DNA from: Begonia masoniana
Lineage: Eukaryota > Streptophyta > Magnoliopsida > Cucurbitales > Begoniaceae
NCBI GenBank assembly: GCA_022432975.1
Contig: CM039504.1
Span: forward strand, 1,709,459-1,773,458
Reading direction: 5' to 3'
DNA length: 64,000 nt
Shown here piece by piece: positions 46,295 to 57,777 of this stretch. The translations under genes and the position numbers were made by a program. The notes under the pieces were generated by a model. The model made no database searches, was not told the DNA's origin, and saw nothing but the letters and a program-made list of their open reading frames with translations. Each line of letters opens with the position of its first letter. Within the stretch, counting starts at the first letter, position 1.

Positions 46295-49200
46295 ATGGAG
46301 AAGGTTCACGCTATGTCTATTTTTCTGCTATTCTTCTTATCTCTCTTCTCTCGTCCCAACGCTGAAGACCCTTTCGATGTTCGCCAACATCTGGCCACTG
46401 TCACCAGGTCCTCTCTCTTTCTCTTCTACTTTCGGGAAGTTTCTTTTATTTTTTATCGGATACAAATTAAGAATTTTTTTACTGATCTTTGTGGTGATTA
46501 AACTGTACAAGATCGGATATGTATTGGGATGTGCGAAACGGATCGCTTTAATTGCAATCCCTCGATTGACTGATGAGTAAATGAAGGAAACTTGACTGTA
46601 ATTGAAAGTTATAATAAACGAGGAAAAGATTCATGATTAATTTACTCTTTTGAATTTTCTTATCTTCAGATACGGGGCAATTAAAGGTGAAACTGATGCC
46701 CTAAACACAGCGTCCGACATTCCTGATGGCTGTGCTCCTATTCACCTAAATCTTGTGGTAATTTTTTTTTTCTCCAGAAATAACTATGTTCAACCCGTTA
46801 AATAATTTGTCTTCTGCCTCCAATGGTGCATTCAACAATGTTCACAAAGAACCATGAGCATCAAATGCCATATTATTTTGTGAAATCTAGCAAATCATAT
46901 TGGCAGCTTGATTACCGAATGCTTAGTTGTGCATTGTGTGAGAATTTGATCAGGCACGTTAGGAGTTGCTTGTCTGCGTGGATATGCTTGTCTTTTCTCA
47001 TTATTGGAATTAGCTTATCAGGCATGTTAAGCCAATACATTGTGAGTCTAATGCATCTCCATGTAGCAATATGTGAAGCATTATTCTTGACCAATGTCAA
47101 GTACTTAGTCGATAAGATACTCGAAGTTATTGGAGAAAAAAAGTGTTGGAACTCCAAGTTTGAGAAAGAGTTCTAGGCCGATTAAAAGAAAAATCTGTTA
47201 TTGAGTTATTGGCGGTTAAAGAGAACCCTTCGATCTCTGAGTATAGAAAACTCAATCCTGAATGAAATTTTTGCTTTCATTTTTATTCATTCGTAAATGT
47301 TTAAATATAACTTAAACAAATAACTACTGATGCAGAAATTCTAAAAGAATTATACGAAGTTAACTTCATTCAAACTACAACAATTGAAAATTAATATTAT
47401 TTCAAACAATAATTCAAAATTCAAATTGGATAGCTCATCTCATTTTAAATCTTCAAATCAACTTTTTTATCCCACGAGAATAGTTGGATCACTTATCTCA
47501 TTCGAATATTCAATCTAACTTCCTTATCCCACAAAAATAGCTGAATAACTTATCTTATTTCGAATTTTCAATCCAACTTTCTTATCCCACGAGAATAACA
47601 TTTTCCAAAATACGGATCCGCTCTGACTGAATCTTCTTGATTTTGACTAGAATCCATAACAAAAAGCAACCTGATCTCCTGTTTTTGTTTTGTTTACATT
47701 TTATTATGCTTCACCAAATATACTCCATTTATAATTTTCTTTTTCTATTTTTTTTTCACACACACCAAGCAATTAAAAAGTAAACATAATGTGATTTTAT
47801 ATTTAGGCTAGGCATGGAACTCGTTCTCCAACAAAGAAGCGGATAAAAGAGTTAAACAATTTGGCAGATCGTTTGGAAGTGATTTTGGGAGTTGCAAAAG
47901 AACAGAAGTCATCTCTGCAGAAAGTTCCTGCCTGGTTATGGGGATGGAAATCCCCCTGGAAGGGAAACTAAACGGTGGAGAACTAGTCAGCAAAGGAGAG
48001 GAGGAATTGTATGGTCTTGGAATAAGGACTAGAAGAAAATTTCCAGACTTGTTTCGTGAGGATTATCACCCGGATGTATATACGATAAAAGCAACTCAGG
48101 TATTCATTTTAAAATGAAAATTCTCAATAAACTAACTAAATAGGTACAATTTGTGCCTAAATTGTCTTTCAATTGATTTTGATTTTTTTTTTTTTTGCTC
48201 ATTTGCCTTCCATTCTTAATGAGATAGGTTACCCCGAGCATCCGCTAGTGCTGTGGCGTTTGGAATGGGACTATTTGGTGAAAAAGGAAACCTAGGACCT
48301 GGTCGTCATCGAGCTTTTGCCGTAACAAGTGAAAGTCGGGCAAGTGATATATCACTTAGGTTTTTTGACTCTTGCCAAAATTACAAGGTAATTCACCATC
48401 CTGGTTCTTTCCTTTGATACAAATTTTTAATTTCAGACAGAAGTATTGCACGTGTTATGAATTTGAAGTCGTGTTACTGTTATATTTTCTTCTGTTATTT
48501 TCTGGAAAGCTTCGTAGGGATACTTTGCTTTGATTTCTGGTCGCTTGAGATTGGTGAAATTTAATGCAGGACTTTAGGAAAAGTCAGGAACCTGCAGTTG
48601 AGAAGCTCAAGGAACCAATTTTTGACGAAATCACTTCTGCACTAACAAAACGCTATGAGCTGAATTTTACAAGGCAGGATATCTCTTCCCTCTGGTTTCT
48701 GTGCAAACAGGTAATTGTATTGCATTTATTTTCTAAGAGCCTCTTAAAGTAAAGAAATATCAAGATTTGTTTTTCTTGCAGGAGGCGTCATTATTGGATA
48801 TAACAGATCAAGCCTGCAGTCTTTTTAGCCAGTCTGAGGTTATCTACTGTTATAACTTAAGTGTGCATAATTCTTTTGTTATGTCATTGGTTATTGAATT
48901 TATTTATAATAACAAATGCTATTAGAATTTGAAATGTAAAAAAAAAAAAATGATATGCTGATAAAAAACAAAAATCACATGATATGATTTTGTACCGTCT
49001 AATTAGAAAAGACCCAAAATTTCGTGAAATCTTTCCATGTATATGTCGATTTTGCAATGAGGAATGGAATATTATCTCATAAATTGCTATTATTTAGTGT
49101 CATCTCCTAAAAAAGGATTAATTTCTAATAGAACCAAATAACCCAAACTAATAACTAGAGTGAAATTTTTCTGAAGAATCTTCATTTTTTGTCACTCATC

Positions 49201-50786
49201 TCCAACCCAAAAATAAAATCTTGAAAACTTGTATTGGTTGGAAACATTAGTTACAAGTTGTCTTTAAGTCTTCAACTTTTAGTTCGAACATAAATTTTGA
49301 TCTCCTGTGATGAACTTAAGATTGTAAAATTGTCGTTTTTTTCAAGCTATTTATTCATGAGTTGAAAGTGAATAAAGAAATACTGATTCTCCTATAAATT
49401 CATAGTAGTTCTATCTTTTTACAAGCAACGATGCTGCAAAAGCTTTTATGGTTAGAAGGAAATTACATTTAGTATGAATGCTTTTTTGTTCTATTATTTA
49501 TTTGATTTCTTTTTTATTTGAGGAGTGCTGCAACTGCTATTTTATACATCTGTTCTTAGGTTGCTTTGCTGGAGTGGGCCGATGATGTGGAGGGCTTTGT
49601 GTTAAAGGGATATGGAAAATCAGTAAATTATCTCATGGGAGTGCCACTACTTGAAGATGTTGTACAATCCATAGAACAAGCGATTAAGGCTAATGAAGGT
49701 ATGGCTTATTAGTATCATCGTTTTGTACTTTTGGAGTTGGATGACATTTCTTCTTCTGTTTGCCTGCATCAAAACTAATCAAAATTTTTGTTTCTAATTC
49801 CACTGCAGAGTTTTCTTTTTCCTGTTTCCTTTTTGACAAGTTTTTGAGACATCTGATTGCTAAGGATTCAAGTGAAAATTAGTTATTTTCATTTGAGTTT
49901 TCTTATTCACTGCTTTCAGAAAACCAAGCTCCGGGAAGTTACGAAAAGGCAAGACTTCGCTTTGCACATGCCGAAACTGTGGTGCCATTCTCATGTTTGC
50001 TTGGGCTTTTTCTTGAAGGGTCAGGTAAGTGCTCTCTCAATCGGGTAGATTTGATTGATTTTTCGATTATTGCTTGTTGGCTGTAAGATGAGATTTTAAG
50101 ATTTTGTTGCAGTGATTATTTTCAGACTTTCAAAAGATACAAAGGGAAGAACCTTTGCAATATCCCCCAAAGCCTCCTCAGGAGAGAATTTGGAAGGGCA
50201 GCAATGTTGCGCCTTTTGCTGGGAATAACATGCTGGTTCTCTATTGCTGCCCAGCTAATTCCACAAACAAGTACTTCGTGCAGGTACTGCACAATGAAGT
50301 TCCCATGCCACTGCTGGTAAGCCACCGATTTTTTATGCTATTTAAGTGACTATTTCTTGTTTATACTGCATAGTATGTGTAATTATTTCGAAAGACAACT
50401 TAAAATTTGTGAAATTCCAGATAAACTTGAAAATGTTAAAATGTACATGAGTGGAAGTCTGATAGATTCTCTAATTCTTGAACTTAACGGAACAGGCCTG
50501 TGATGGCTCGGATTTCTGCCCGTTTGAAGTTTTCAAGGTACAATCATCTCCTTTATACATATACCAACTAAGATTAGAACCTCTTTCTGGTGTCTTATGT
50601 TAGATTATTGGTTTATTTCCTCAGGAAAGAATATTGGCTCCTCATCTGAAGAAGGACTACAACACAGTCTGTGCTGTGAAATTGGAAGCTCCACAGGAGA
50701 ATCCAGGAACCAGTAAGTTTTTCTTGTTTCGTTGGCTCTCTTGGCTGTGGAATGATGATAAACGATCCGACAAAGATGAGTTTTAG
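46295..50786 (+). CDS. MINPP1: multiple inositol polyphosphate phosphatase 1 (histidine acid phosphatase), two indels
   Basis: MINPP1-type phytase of the histidine acid phosphatase superfamily. It removes phosphates from InsP6 and related compounds and enters the secretory pathway. Eleven exons: 46295-46407, 46670-46757, 47807-48099, 48228-48387, 48570-48710, 48782-48838, 49560-49698, 49920-50024, 50126-50316, 50496-50537 and 50625-50786. It has an N-terminal signal peptide (about 1-23). The catalytic RHGTRSP follows at 69-75 and the proton-donor motif HAE near 347-349. The C-terminus ends KDEF, close to the KDEL retention signals common in this family. The literal frame is broken twice. The AAA at 47965-47967 needs one more A (PWKGKLNGGE), otherwise a TAA follows at once. 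A surplus A at 48231 precedes the PRASASAVAFG block. The two changes cancel, leaving 496 codons overall. Confidence 0.9.
47424..47598 (+). repeat. three tandem ~58-bp repeats in MINPP1 intron 2
   Basis: Three diverged units of about 58 bp, each with CTTATCTCATTTCGAAT-like, TTCAATC-AACTT and TTATCCCACGAGAATA-like words. They lie in the 1-kb intron between exons 2 and 3. Confidence 0.8.
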
Positions 50787-51213
50787 TTGTTCATGTCTGT
50801 TCTTACACCATCTTTTTTCCTTGTGTTAGCCTTTCCTTCCTAAAGTTGGGATCTGGATTCACTTGAGTTTTCACACCCGCCATTTTTTGAGATGCGATCA
50901 AGAAATGTGAAGTGTAGATTCTATAAGTGACTACAAATATGATATTGGTTAATGAACTTGAGAAAGTATACTTTGTTTCTTGTCTCTTTGGCTTCATCTA
51001 ATGGGAATTGGACTAATCTTGAGTTCAATTATTTCTTTCACGTATTAACGTAATTAATATCTTATTTTAACTTTTATAATTAATTTAAATTACTACACTA
51101 ATATGTGAATGCTGGAGGTCAAAAATTATAGTGAAAATTTTATTTTATTTTTTTTAGCCTTTTGTTAATTTGATGTTTTTTTTTTTTTAATAATCTCTCC
51201 AAAGGGTTAAATA
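50787..51213. other. intergenic 3' of MINPP1
   Basis: About 430 bp of AT-rich sequence, probably the MINPP1 3' region, up to the second foldback element. No gene seen. Confidence 0.5.
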
Positions 51214-51222
51214 TAAAATGAA

Positions 51223-52068
51223 GGGTAATTATCGATTTAAACTTTGTACTATACACTTTTTTTCAATTTGCCCCCTGTACTAAAAAAACGAGCAAACCAA
51301 ACCCTGTACTTTGATTCTGTTATCAATTTTGACCTTCTATCAACAATTTTATTAAACTCTCATTTAAAAAATTACCAAACAATCTTAGATTCAGTTAAAA
51401 TTTTTACCACATATTCACTATTTAATGAGAAGATAATCTGAAAATTTTTGTTAATTTTTAACACATGTACGATTTATTGTAATTTTATTTTAGTATTTTA
51501 TAAAAATATTATAATAAATCATACAAATTTTAAAAAATCACGAAACGTTTTCTATTATCTACCCATGATAGGTTGAACATGTGAAAATTGTTTCAAATAA
51601 ATCAAATATCGTTTGGTATTTTTTTAAATTAATCTCAATTTCTTATTTACTTTATAAATTAATTTTTAAAAAACTACCAAACGATATTTGATTTATTGGA
51701 AAAAAATTTACATGTTCAACCTATCATGGGTAGATAATAGAAAAATTTTCGTGATTTTTTAAAATTTGTATGATTTATTATAATAGTTTTATCAAATACT
51801 AAAATAAAATTACAATAAATCGTACATGTGTTAAAAAATAACGAAAATTTTCAGATTATCTCCTCATTAAGTAGTGAACATGTGGTAAAAATTTTAACTA
51901 AATCCAAGATCGTTTAGTAATTTTTTAAATGAGCGTTTAATGAAATTGTTGATAGAAGGTCAAAATTGATAACAGAATCAAGTACAGGATTCGGTTTTTC
52001 AGTTTTTTTAGCACAGGGGGCGAATTGAAAAAAAGTGTATAGTACAGGGTTCAAATTGATAATTACCC
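51223..52068. mobile_element. foldback transposon, copy 2 (846 bp)
   Basis: Same family as 21441-22288. It begins GGGTAATTATCGATTT, ends in the inverse of this, and the halves are inverted copies meeting near 51650. A perfect 9-bp target-site duplication, TAAAATGAA, lies at 51214-51222 and 52069-52077. The two copies differ by substitutions and small indels but keep almost the same length. It sits about 370 bp upstream of the eIF2 alpha start codon. Confidence 0.92.
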
Positions 52069-52077
52069 TAAAATGAA

Positions 52078-52435
52078 ATTATAAGGATTTAAGAAAATAA
52101 ATAATATTATAGTATTATAGAGAGTAGATAAAAACGAGTAACAAACTAGAAGGGTCAAAATGGTATTTTCCGTTAAAAAGTCTATTTTTTTTATTAATTA
52201 TATAAACCCTAATTACTTCTAAATTTTTTCACTCTTCGGACGGGAAGCTCAACTCTCAATCAGAAGCATCTTCGCGTTTGCTCAAAATATCAGGTAACAG
52301 AGTCCGAATCATCGATAACCGATCAGAGCAAGGCGAAACAATCTAAATCTCTCTTTTTCGCTCTCGCAGTGGGAGACGTAACGGTTAAATCCTGTTCTTT
52401 GCACTCTGAGAATTTCGGTTGAAGAATTGACAACG
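52078..52435 (+). promoter_or_regulatory. eIF2 alpha promoter and leader, possible leader intron
   Basis: About 360 bp between the foldback element and the eIF2 alpha ATG. CAG|GTAACAG at 52293-52300 and TCTCGCAG at 52362-52369 could bound a 76-bp intron in the 5' leader. If so, the promoter proper is at most about 200 bp and abuts the transposon. Confidence 0.45.
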
Positions 52436-54575
52436 ATGGCTTCCCATGCCCCTAATTTGGAGTGCCGAATGTACGAGGCCAGGTATCCAGAGGTTGATAT
52501 GGCCGTGATGATTCAGGTTAAAAACATTGCGGATATGGGAGCCTATGTCTCTCTCCTCGAGTACAATAACATCGAGGGTATGATTCTTTTCTCCGAGCTG
52601 TCTCGCCGTAGGATCCGTAGTGTTAGCAGTCTAATCAAGGTGGGTCGTATCGAGCCCGTCATGGTCCTCAGGGTCGACAGGGAGAAAGGATACATTGATC
52701 TGAGCAAGAGGAGAGTCTCTGAGGAAGATATCCAGGCTTGTGAAGAAAGGTATAACAAGAGCAAGCTCGTTCACTCTATTATGCGCCATGTTGCTGAGAC
52801 GCTGAATATAGATTTAGAGGTAAGCGGTCCGTTATGGGGATTTAGATGTTTGATGTTGGTCGAATGCAATTGATATTTTTTTAGTTTGTGTAACTGAACG
52901 GAGTTTCGGTATTCTAGTATTTAAATTTTTTGGTTGAAAAGTATGGTTTTAGGGCTTATGTCGATAGTCGACCTGCAAACTGATTGCCTATAGCTAGACT
53001 ATTTAGTGTATGGATTCAGGTGATTATCTCTTTTCCTCTTCATAAGTTAAAAAGAATTGTGAGATTAAGTGGATTTTGCTTTTTCATTCATGTTCCTATA
53101 GTGTAGTAGAACTGCCGAGTCCAGATGCTTTTGGCGAGACCTTTTTCTAGCAGCACTTTATTTGGAATAAAGAATCATATTTTGATGAATGCGAGTTCTA
53201 AATCTAATGCTTCTCGTTTTTTTTTTTCAATGACTGTCCACATTACTAATTTTTCAGTAAAACCTTGTTCTTGCTGTATTTTTCAAGTCAATTTTGTTAG
53301 TTCAAAAGTCTTTCAAATCTCCGTGTTAGTTATCCACGTCCTGTTGCATTATTTTAACTACACGTCTGTTGCATTATTGTTAATAAGATTGCTTGATTCC
53401 ATAGATTTAAGCGTAAGTTCATTTTGTAAATCATACTTTTTATCAATTTCAGGACCTATATATCCACATTGGCTGGCCTTTGTACCGGAAATATGGTCAT
53501 GCTTTTGAGGTGAGAATATATTTACAGCTTTTTATTGTCTTCTCTAGTGATAGTTGTGAATTTGAACTCTTCTGTGTAGGCCTTCAAGATAATTGTCACT
53601 GATCCTGATTCAGTTCTGAACTCACTCACTCGCGAAGTTAAGGAGACTGGTCCTGGTGGGCAGGAGGTATTCCCTTGAAATATTGGATGAAGTGCCTCTG
53701 AGTGCTGACTAAATCAATTTGCTTTCCTGTTCTATAGGTGACCAAGGTAATTCCTGCTATTACAGAGGAGGTCAAAGAAGCACTGGTAAAGAATATTAGG
53801 AGAAGAATGACTCCCCAACCTCAAAAAGTTCGAGCTGATATCGAGATGAAATGTTTTCAGTTTGACGGCGTCCTTCACATTAAGGTTGAATTACGGTTTT
53901 TGATAATCTTAATGTTCCGTTCGTGGATTTCTAGTAACTAGACAGTAGATATTATAACATATGCAGGAAGCAATGAGGAGGGCTGAAGCTGCTGGCAATG
54001 ATGATTGTCCTGTTAAAATTAAGCTGGTTGCTCCTCCTCTATATGTTCTTACTACTCAAACTCTTGACAAGGTTAGTAAAGTCCCAGAAATTTTAATTGA
54101 TGAAGCATAGTAAAAATATATAGTCCTATGTTATTTTTATGCTATGGATGTTAAATTGCAACTTTGCCAATGGAAACTTCTCCTGGATTTGGCAGGAACA
54201 AGGAATAACAGTCCTTAATAAAGCAATCATCGCTTGTACTGAGGCAATCGAAAAACACAAGGGAAAACTTGTGGTGAAGGAAGCACCTAGAGCTGTGAGT
54301 GCCATTTCATACAACGCTTTTTTCTCTTTTATGTTTAGTATTCCTTAAAACTGTTTTGAAGTATCTGATACAAAATTCTTGAAAAATTTTTATTTGATAC
54401 ACGATGATTTGGACCTCAGGTGAGCGAGCGGGATGATAAGTTACTTGCTGAACACATGGCGAAGCTCCGACAGGACAACGAGGAGATAAGTGGAGATGAA
54501 GATAGCGAAGAAGAAGACGACACCGGGATGGGAGAAGTTGATGTGGAAAATGCAGGTCCTGGGATAACGGAGTGA
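52436..54575 (+). CDS. EIF2A: translation initiation factor eIF2 alpha subunit
   Basis: Alpha subunit of eIF2, which delivers initiator Met-tRNA to the 40S ribosome. Seven exons: 52436-52819, 53453-53509, 53580-53666, 53738-53884, 53967-54071, 54196-54294 and 54420-54575. All introns are GT-AG in phase 0 and the product is 344 residues, the normal plant length. The N-terminal S1 domain contains [17 protein letters not shown]. Ser56 in [10 protein letters not shown] is the equivalent of the regulatory Ser phosphorylated by GCN2 under amino-acid starvation and stress. The helical and C-terminal domains follow ([28 protein letters not shown]). The tail is acidic ([11 protein letters not shown]) and ends PGITE. 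The ATG at 52436 gives the family start [14 protein letters not shown]. The frame is fully intact, unlike its neighbours on both sides. Confidence 0.97.
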
Positions 54576-54845
54576 AGATCTAAAATAACAATTTATAAAA
54601 TTTTGAACCTATGTTTTGAGATATACTTTTGGCAAAATGACCAAGTACCGTGTAGCCCTATTTTTTCCAAGTCTTTTCAATGTTCCAAGAGTCAATTAAC
54701 TAAGGTAGAATCATGTGTTAATCTCTCCAATCAGCTAAAAGCAGCCGTATAGTCTGTGAAAAGACTACGTATAAAAGTATCCTTCCATTATTCAATACGT
54801 ACAAAACCTCTGTAAATACAAAATGCAGTAAGCAGTGGACGGAAA

Positions 54846-56688
54846 TCAGATGGGATATGCACAGGAGTATGTTGAATTGTCCAGGATGAGGCTGCCATCG
54901 ACGGCAGGTGACAGTTCGACGGTAGCAGCCCAAGTCATCCTGGTAGCTCAAGGTTTGGTTCGTGAAGGCAGAACCAGAGAGAACGGAATGATCTTTCACT
55001 CTCATCCAGCCCCCTGATTCCTGACGATTTGTCTCAGAGCTCCAACAATACTCATCAGGAATTCTTCTCACTCAGTGCATGAGAAACGTTCGATACCTGC
55101 AAGTATGTATCGTCTACCAAACTCGGTATCGAAGTAAGCACGACCACGAGAGGGTATTTCCTCTTCAACTTTGAGTTAATAATCACAGTCCCTCCGTTTT
55201 CTGCAATTTTTATCTCTTTCTTTGACTTGATCTTCTGTTTAACTTTTTTGTGAGTTCCATTGTTTTCGAATTTTATCAGGTTCTTGAACTTGAAACTGTT
55301 GGAGAACACGGAAGTCAAGTTTCCTGCGCTTGATTTTACCCATCCCTCAATTCGCATTTTCCTCTCTGCTTTGATTCTGAATGAGCCATCAAGAAGTTCA
55401 AATTCTGAGTGCCGTTTTAATTTGAGCTCTGGAGTATGGTAGATGAAGGATTCTGCTTGGACCGCCGAGGATTCAAAGTCCAGCCACAGGTGAAGGTTTG
55501 CATCAACTAGCCAGTATGAAATGGCGTTACCTACTCCAATTCCAAAGCTGTGAACTTTCCCATCCAAAAGCTTTCCTAGAAATGGCGTCAGATCGAAATC
55601 ATATGAAGGAAGATCAAATGCTCCAATCCCTACGACTGGCTCCCAAAACAACGGATTTATTCCACCAGTGAAGATGACGGGAAATGGTATCTCCGATCCC
55701 GCAAATTTACCATCAACGGTCACAAAAACTTCCCGGAAAGCTCCATTACCTCGCCCTGTAGTTAAGTTGTTTGTTTTGATGTAGGAATCAGGTGGGTTTG
55801 AGTACCAAAACTCATCGTTTCCATGAAATGAAACATACAATTCCAGAATGGCTCTGTGGGTATTATGTGGAATCTGAATTTTTTCGAAGGCAGATCCGAT
55901 TCACTCTCAATCCAGAACCAAAATCCTTTATCGTCATTGCTCTGAGATATCGGAATTATCAAATCAGCCGGAATTTCATACACATCCTTCAGCCTTTTCC
56001 CCTTATTAGCGCTACCGCTACCGGCATGCTCTTCAGTTTCAGGTACAGAAATATCTCTTAATTTGGCGGAGTTAAAGCCTGATTTTTCCCATATAGATTC
56101 TAATATTCTGTTGGATCCTTTGACATTAAGAACCGAGGGAAATCTAACCATGTTATTATGTTTGTAGAAGAAGAAGACAACTTCAACGTGGTAAACGCCG
56201 GTGTAGACGTCGTTAACGATGTTTTCCAGCATCATCGTAACGTTGAGGTCGGATCGTGCAAGTAGAGATGAATACCTGGTGATGTCCTTCCGAACCTTCC
56301 AAAAAATTCCCGACTCCGTCGGCTCCGCCGTGCTGCTTCTGAGAATCTCTGCTCCACCGAGCCATATTCCGGCGATGCGATCGTATTGCTCGCCTTTACA
56401 AGCCACACGAAGCTCGAGAACGACGTGGGACCATGGGCCGGGGCAATCGGTCGGTGGAGAGTACGGGATCGAAAATGGTGGTCCATTAATGGTGTTTGCA
56501 AAAGAATGATTGAGAACTGAGTGGGAGCTTGATGGGGTGAGGGAATCGGTCTGCAAAGGACGAGTAATCTGGAAGTACTGCTGGTACGGGTTCCGGAGGA
56601 GAGATTTGGTGAAACGATCGGGATATGAAGACGGCGAGACGTGGTTTGCGCAGAGGAGAAACAGTAAGAGGAAGACAAAAGGGACCAT
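54846..56688 (-). CDS. peptide-N4-(N-acetyl-beta-glucosaminyl)asparagine amidase A-like, three indels
   Basis: PNGase A-type glycoamidase, a secreted enzyme that releases whole N-glycans from glycopeptides. It is intronless. The signal peptide spans about 1-20 (MVPFVFLLLFLLCANHV). Conserved blocks are NGPPFSIPYSPPTDCPGPW, YDRIAGIWLGGAEILRSSTAEP, VTMMLENIVNDVYTGVYHV, YVSFHGNDEFWYSNPP, GRGNGAFREVFVTVDG and PVIFTGGINPLFWEPV. The literal frame breaks three times: a homopolymer of six A (55879-55884) one base short, a surplus C at 55058-55059 before DEYCWSSETNRQ, and a surplus C at 54907-54908 before AVDGSLILDNST. With all three compensated the frame runs to TGA at 54846-54848, about 613 residues, ending SCAYPI. 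Everything between the breaks is well conserved. The 3' end converges on eIF2 alpha. Confidence 0.9.
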
Positions 56689-57162
56689 TTCGTATTACAG
56701 GAAAACACGGCGATAAGAGGGATGACTATATACAAGATGATCCATCGAAGTAGGACCAGTAATAAATAGGGGAAATTCTGAAAATCTTGCACTATTTATT
56801 TGAAAAATCAAACCTCCGGTCGTGGGCAAAGCTGAGAATCTTGTAGGTCGAGTAACAACGAATGCCCATGAACCCAATTTCTGAAACTAATGAATAAATG
56901 GCAACTGAGGGTGGATGGAGGCTGGAAGAACTGGTTGAAAAATGGAGGAAGACGCCTACAAGTCAGATATGGACTCAATCCTATTTACTTGAACCAGCCT
57001 GTGTTAATGCATGTACAAGCACATTGTTTTGAATCTTTGATCATATTTAGTTTGGCAAAAGATTTCTACTTTAGCATTTCATAATCTCTCTGTCCAGTGA
57101 TCAACGATCAGGACCAGCCACCCCTCTCTCTCTCTCTCTCTCCCATGTGAGCGCCATGGATG
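56689..57162. promoter_or_regulatory. PNGase A upstream region, bordered by retrotransposon
   Basis: About 475 bp between the PNGase A start codon and the 3' LTR of the gypsy element, containing a (CT)n run at 57124-57142. No open frame with family similarity. Confidence 0.5.
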
Positions 57163-57167
57163 ATATC

Positions 57168-57777
57168 TGTCACACGGTTAAATTCTTGCCCAAATTTTCA
57201 CCGAGTGATGGCGCCAAGTCCTCGACTAGGCCAGCCCCTCCTCTCAATAGTACGGAATATAAAAGAGACAAAGTGTTTACGGGAGAATCCTCCCAACCCT
57301 CCTTGATTTCCGAAAACAAGAACTAGGAAACAATTTCTCTCCAAGGCACACCACAATGCTCAAGACACTCAAACTCGAAGTTGATGTCTTGGCTTGGTTG
57401 CTCATGGCCTATTTATACACAAATGGTCAAGGTCATGTACATGAATCCTCATAAGTGCAAGCACTAACATAAATAAGCACTAACATAAATGAGAGCACTA
57501 AAATGAGAGCATTAACATAAATGAAGCACTAACATGAATGAGAGCACTAACATAAATAAAGCACTAACATGAATGACCTTCTGCCTTCCCGCGTGGGCCT
57601 GCCCCATCGGCCCAACGCCAAATGTGGGCTGCGCCACTCCAAGTGATCCAGCCCGCGTGCCTCAAGTGCCCACCAACACTTAGAATATTTTAGCACGCCT
57701 TGAGGAGTTTGCCAAGCTCTTCCTTCATCGGGCCCTTGGCCCGTGTCTTTATGCATCGTGAGAAATGGGGCGTAACA
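57168..57777 (-). repeat. 3' LTR of the gypsy element
   Basis: 610 bp, TGTCACACGG to GGGGCGTAACA on the plus strand (TG...CA ends). It matches the solo LTR at 35468-36063. It contains a variable array of (GA)GCACTAACATAAAT units at about 57466-57565, which probably explains the 14-bp length difference between the two. Confidence 0.93.
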
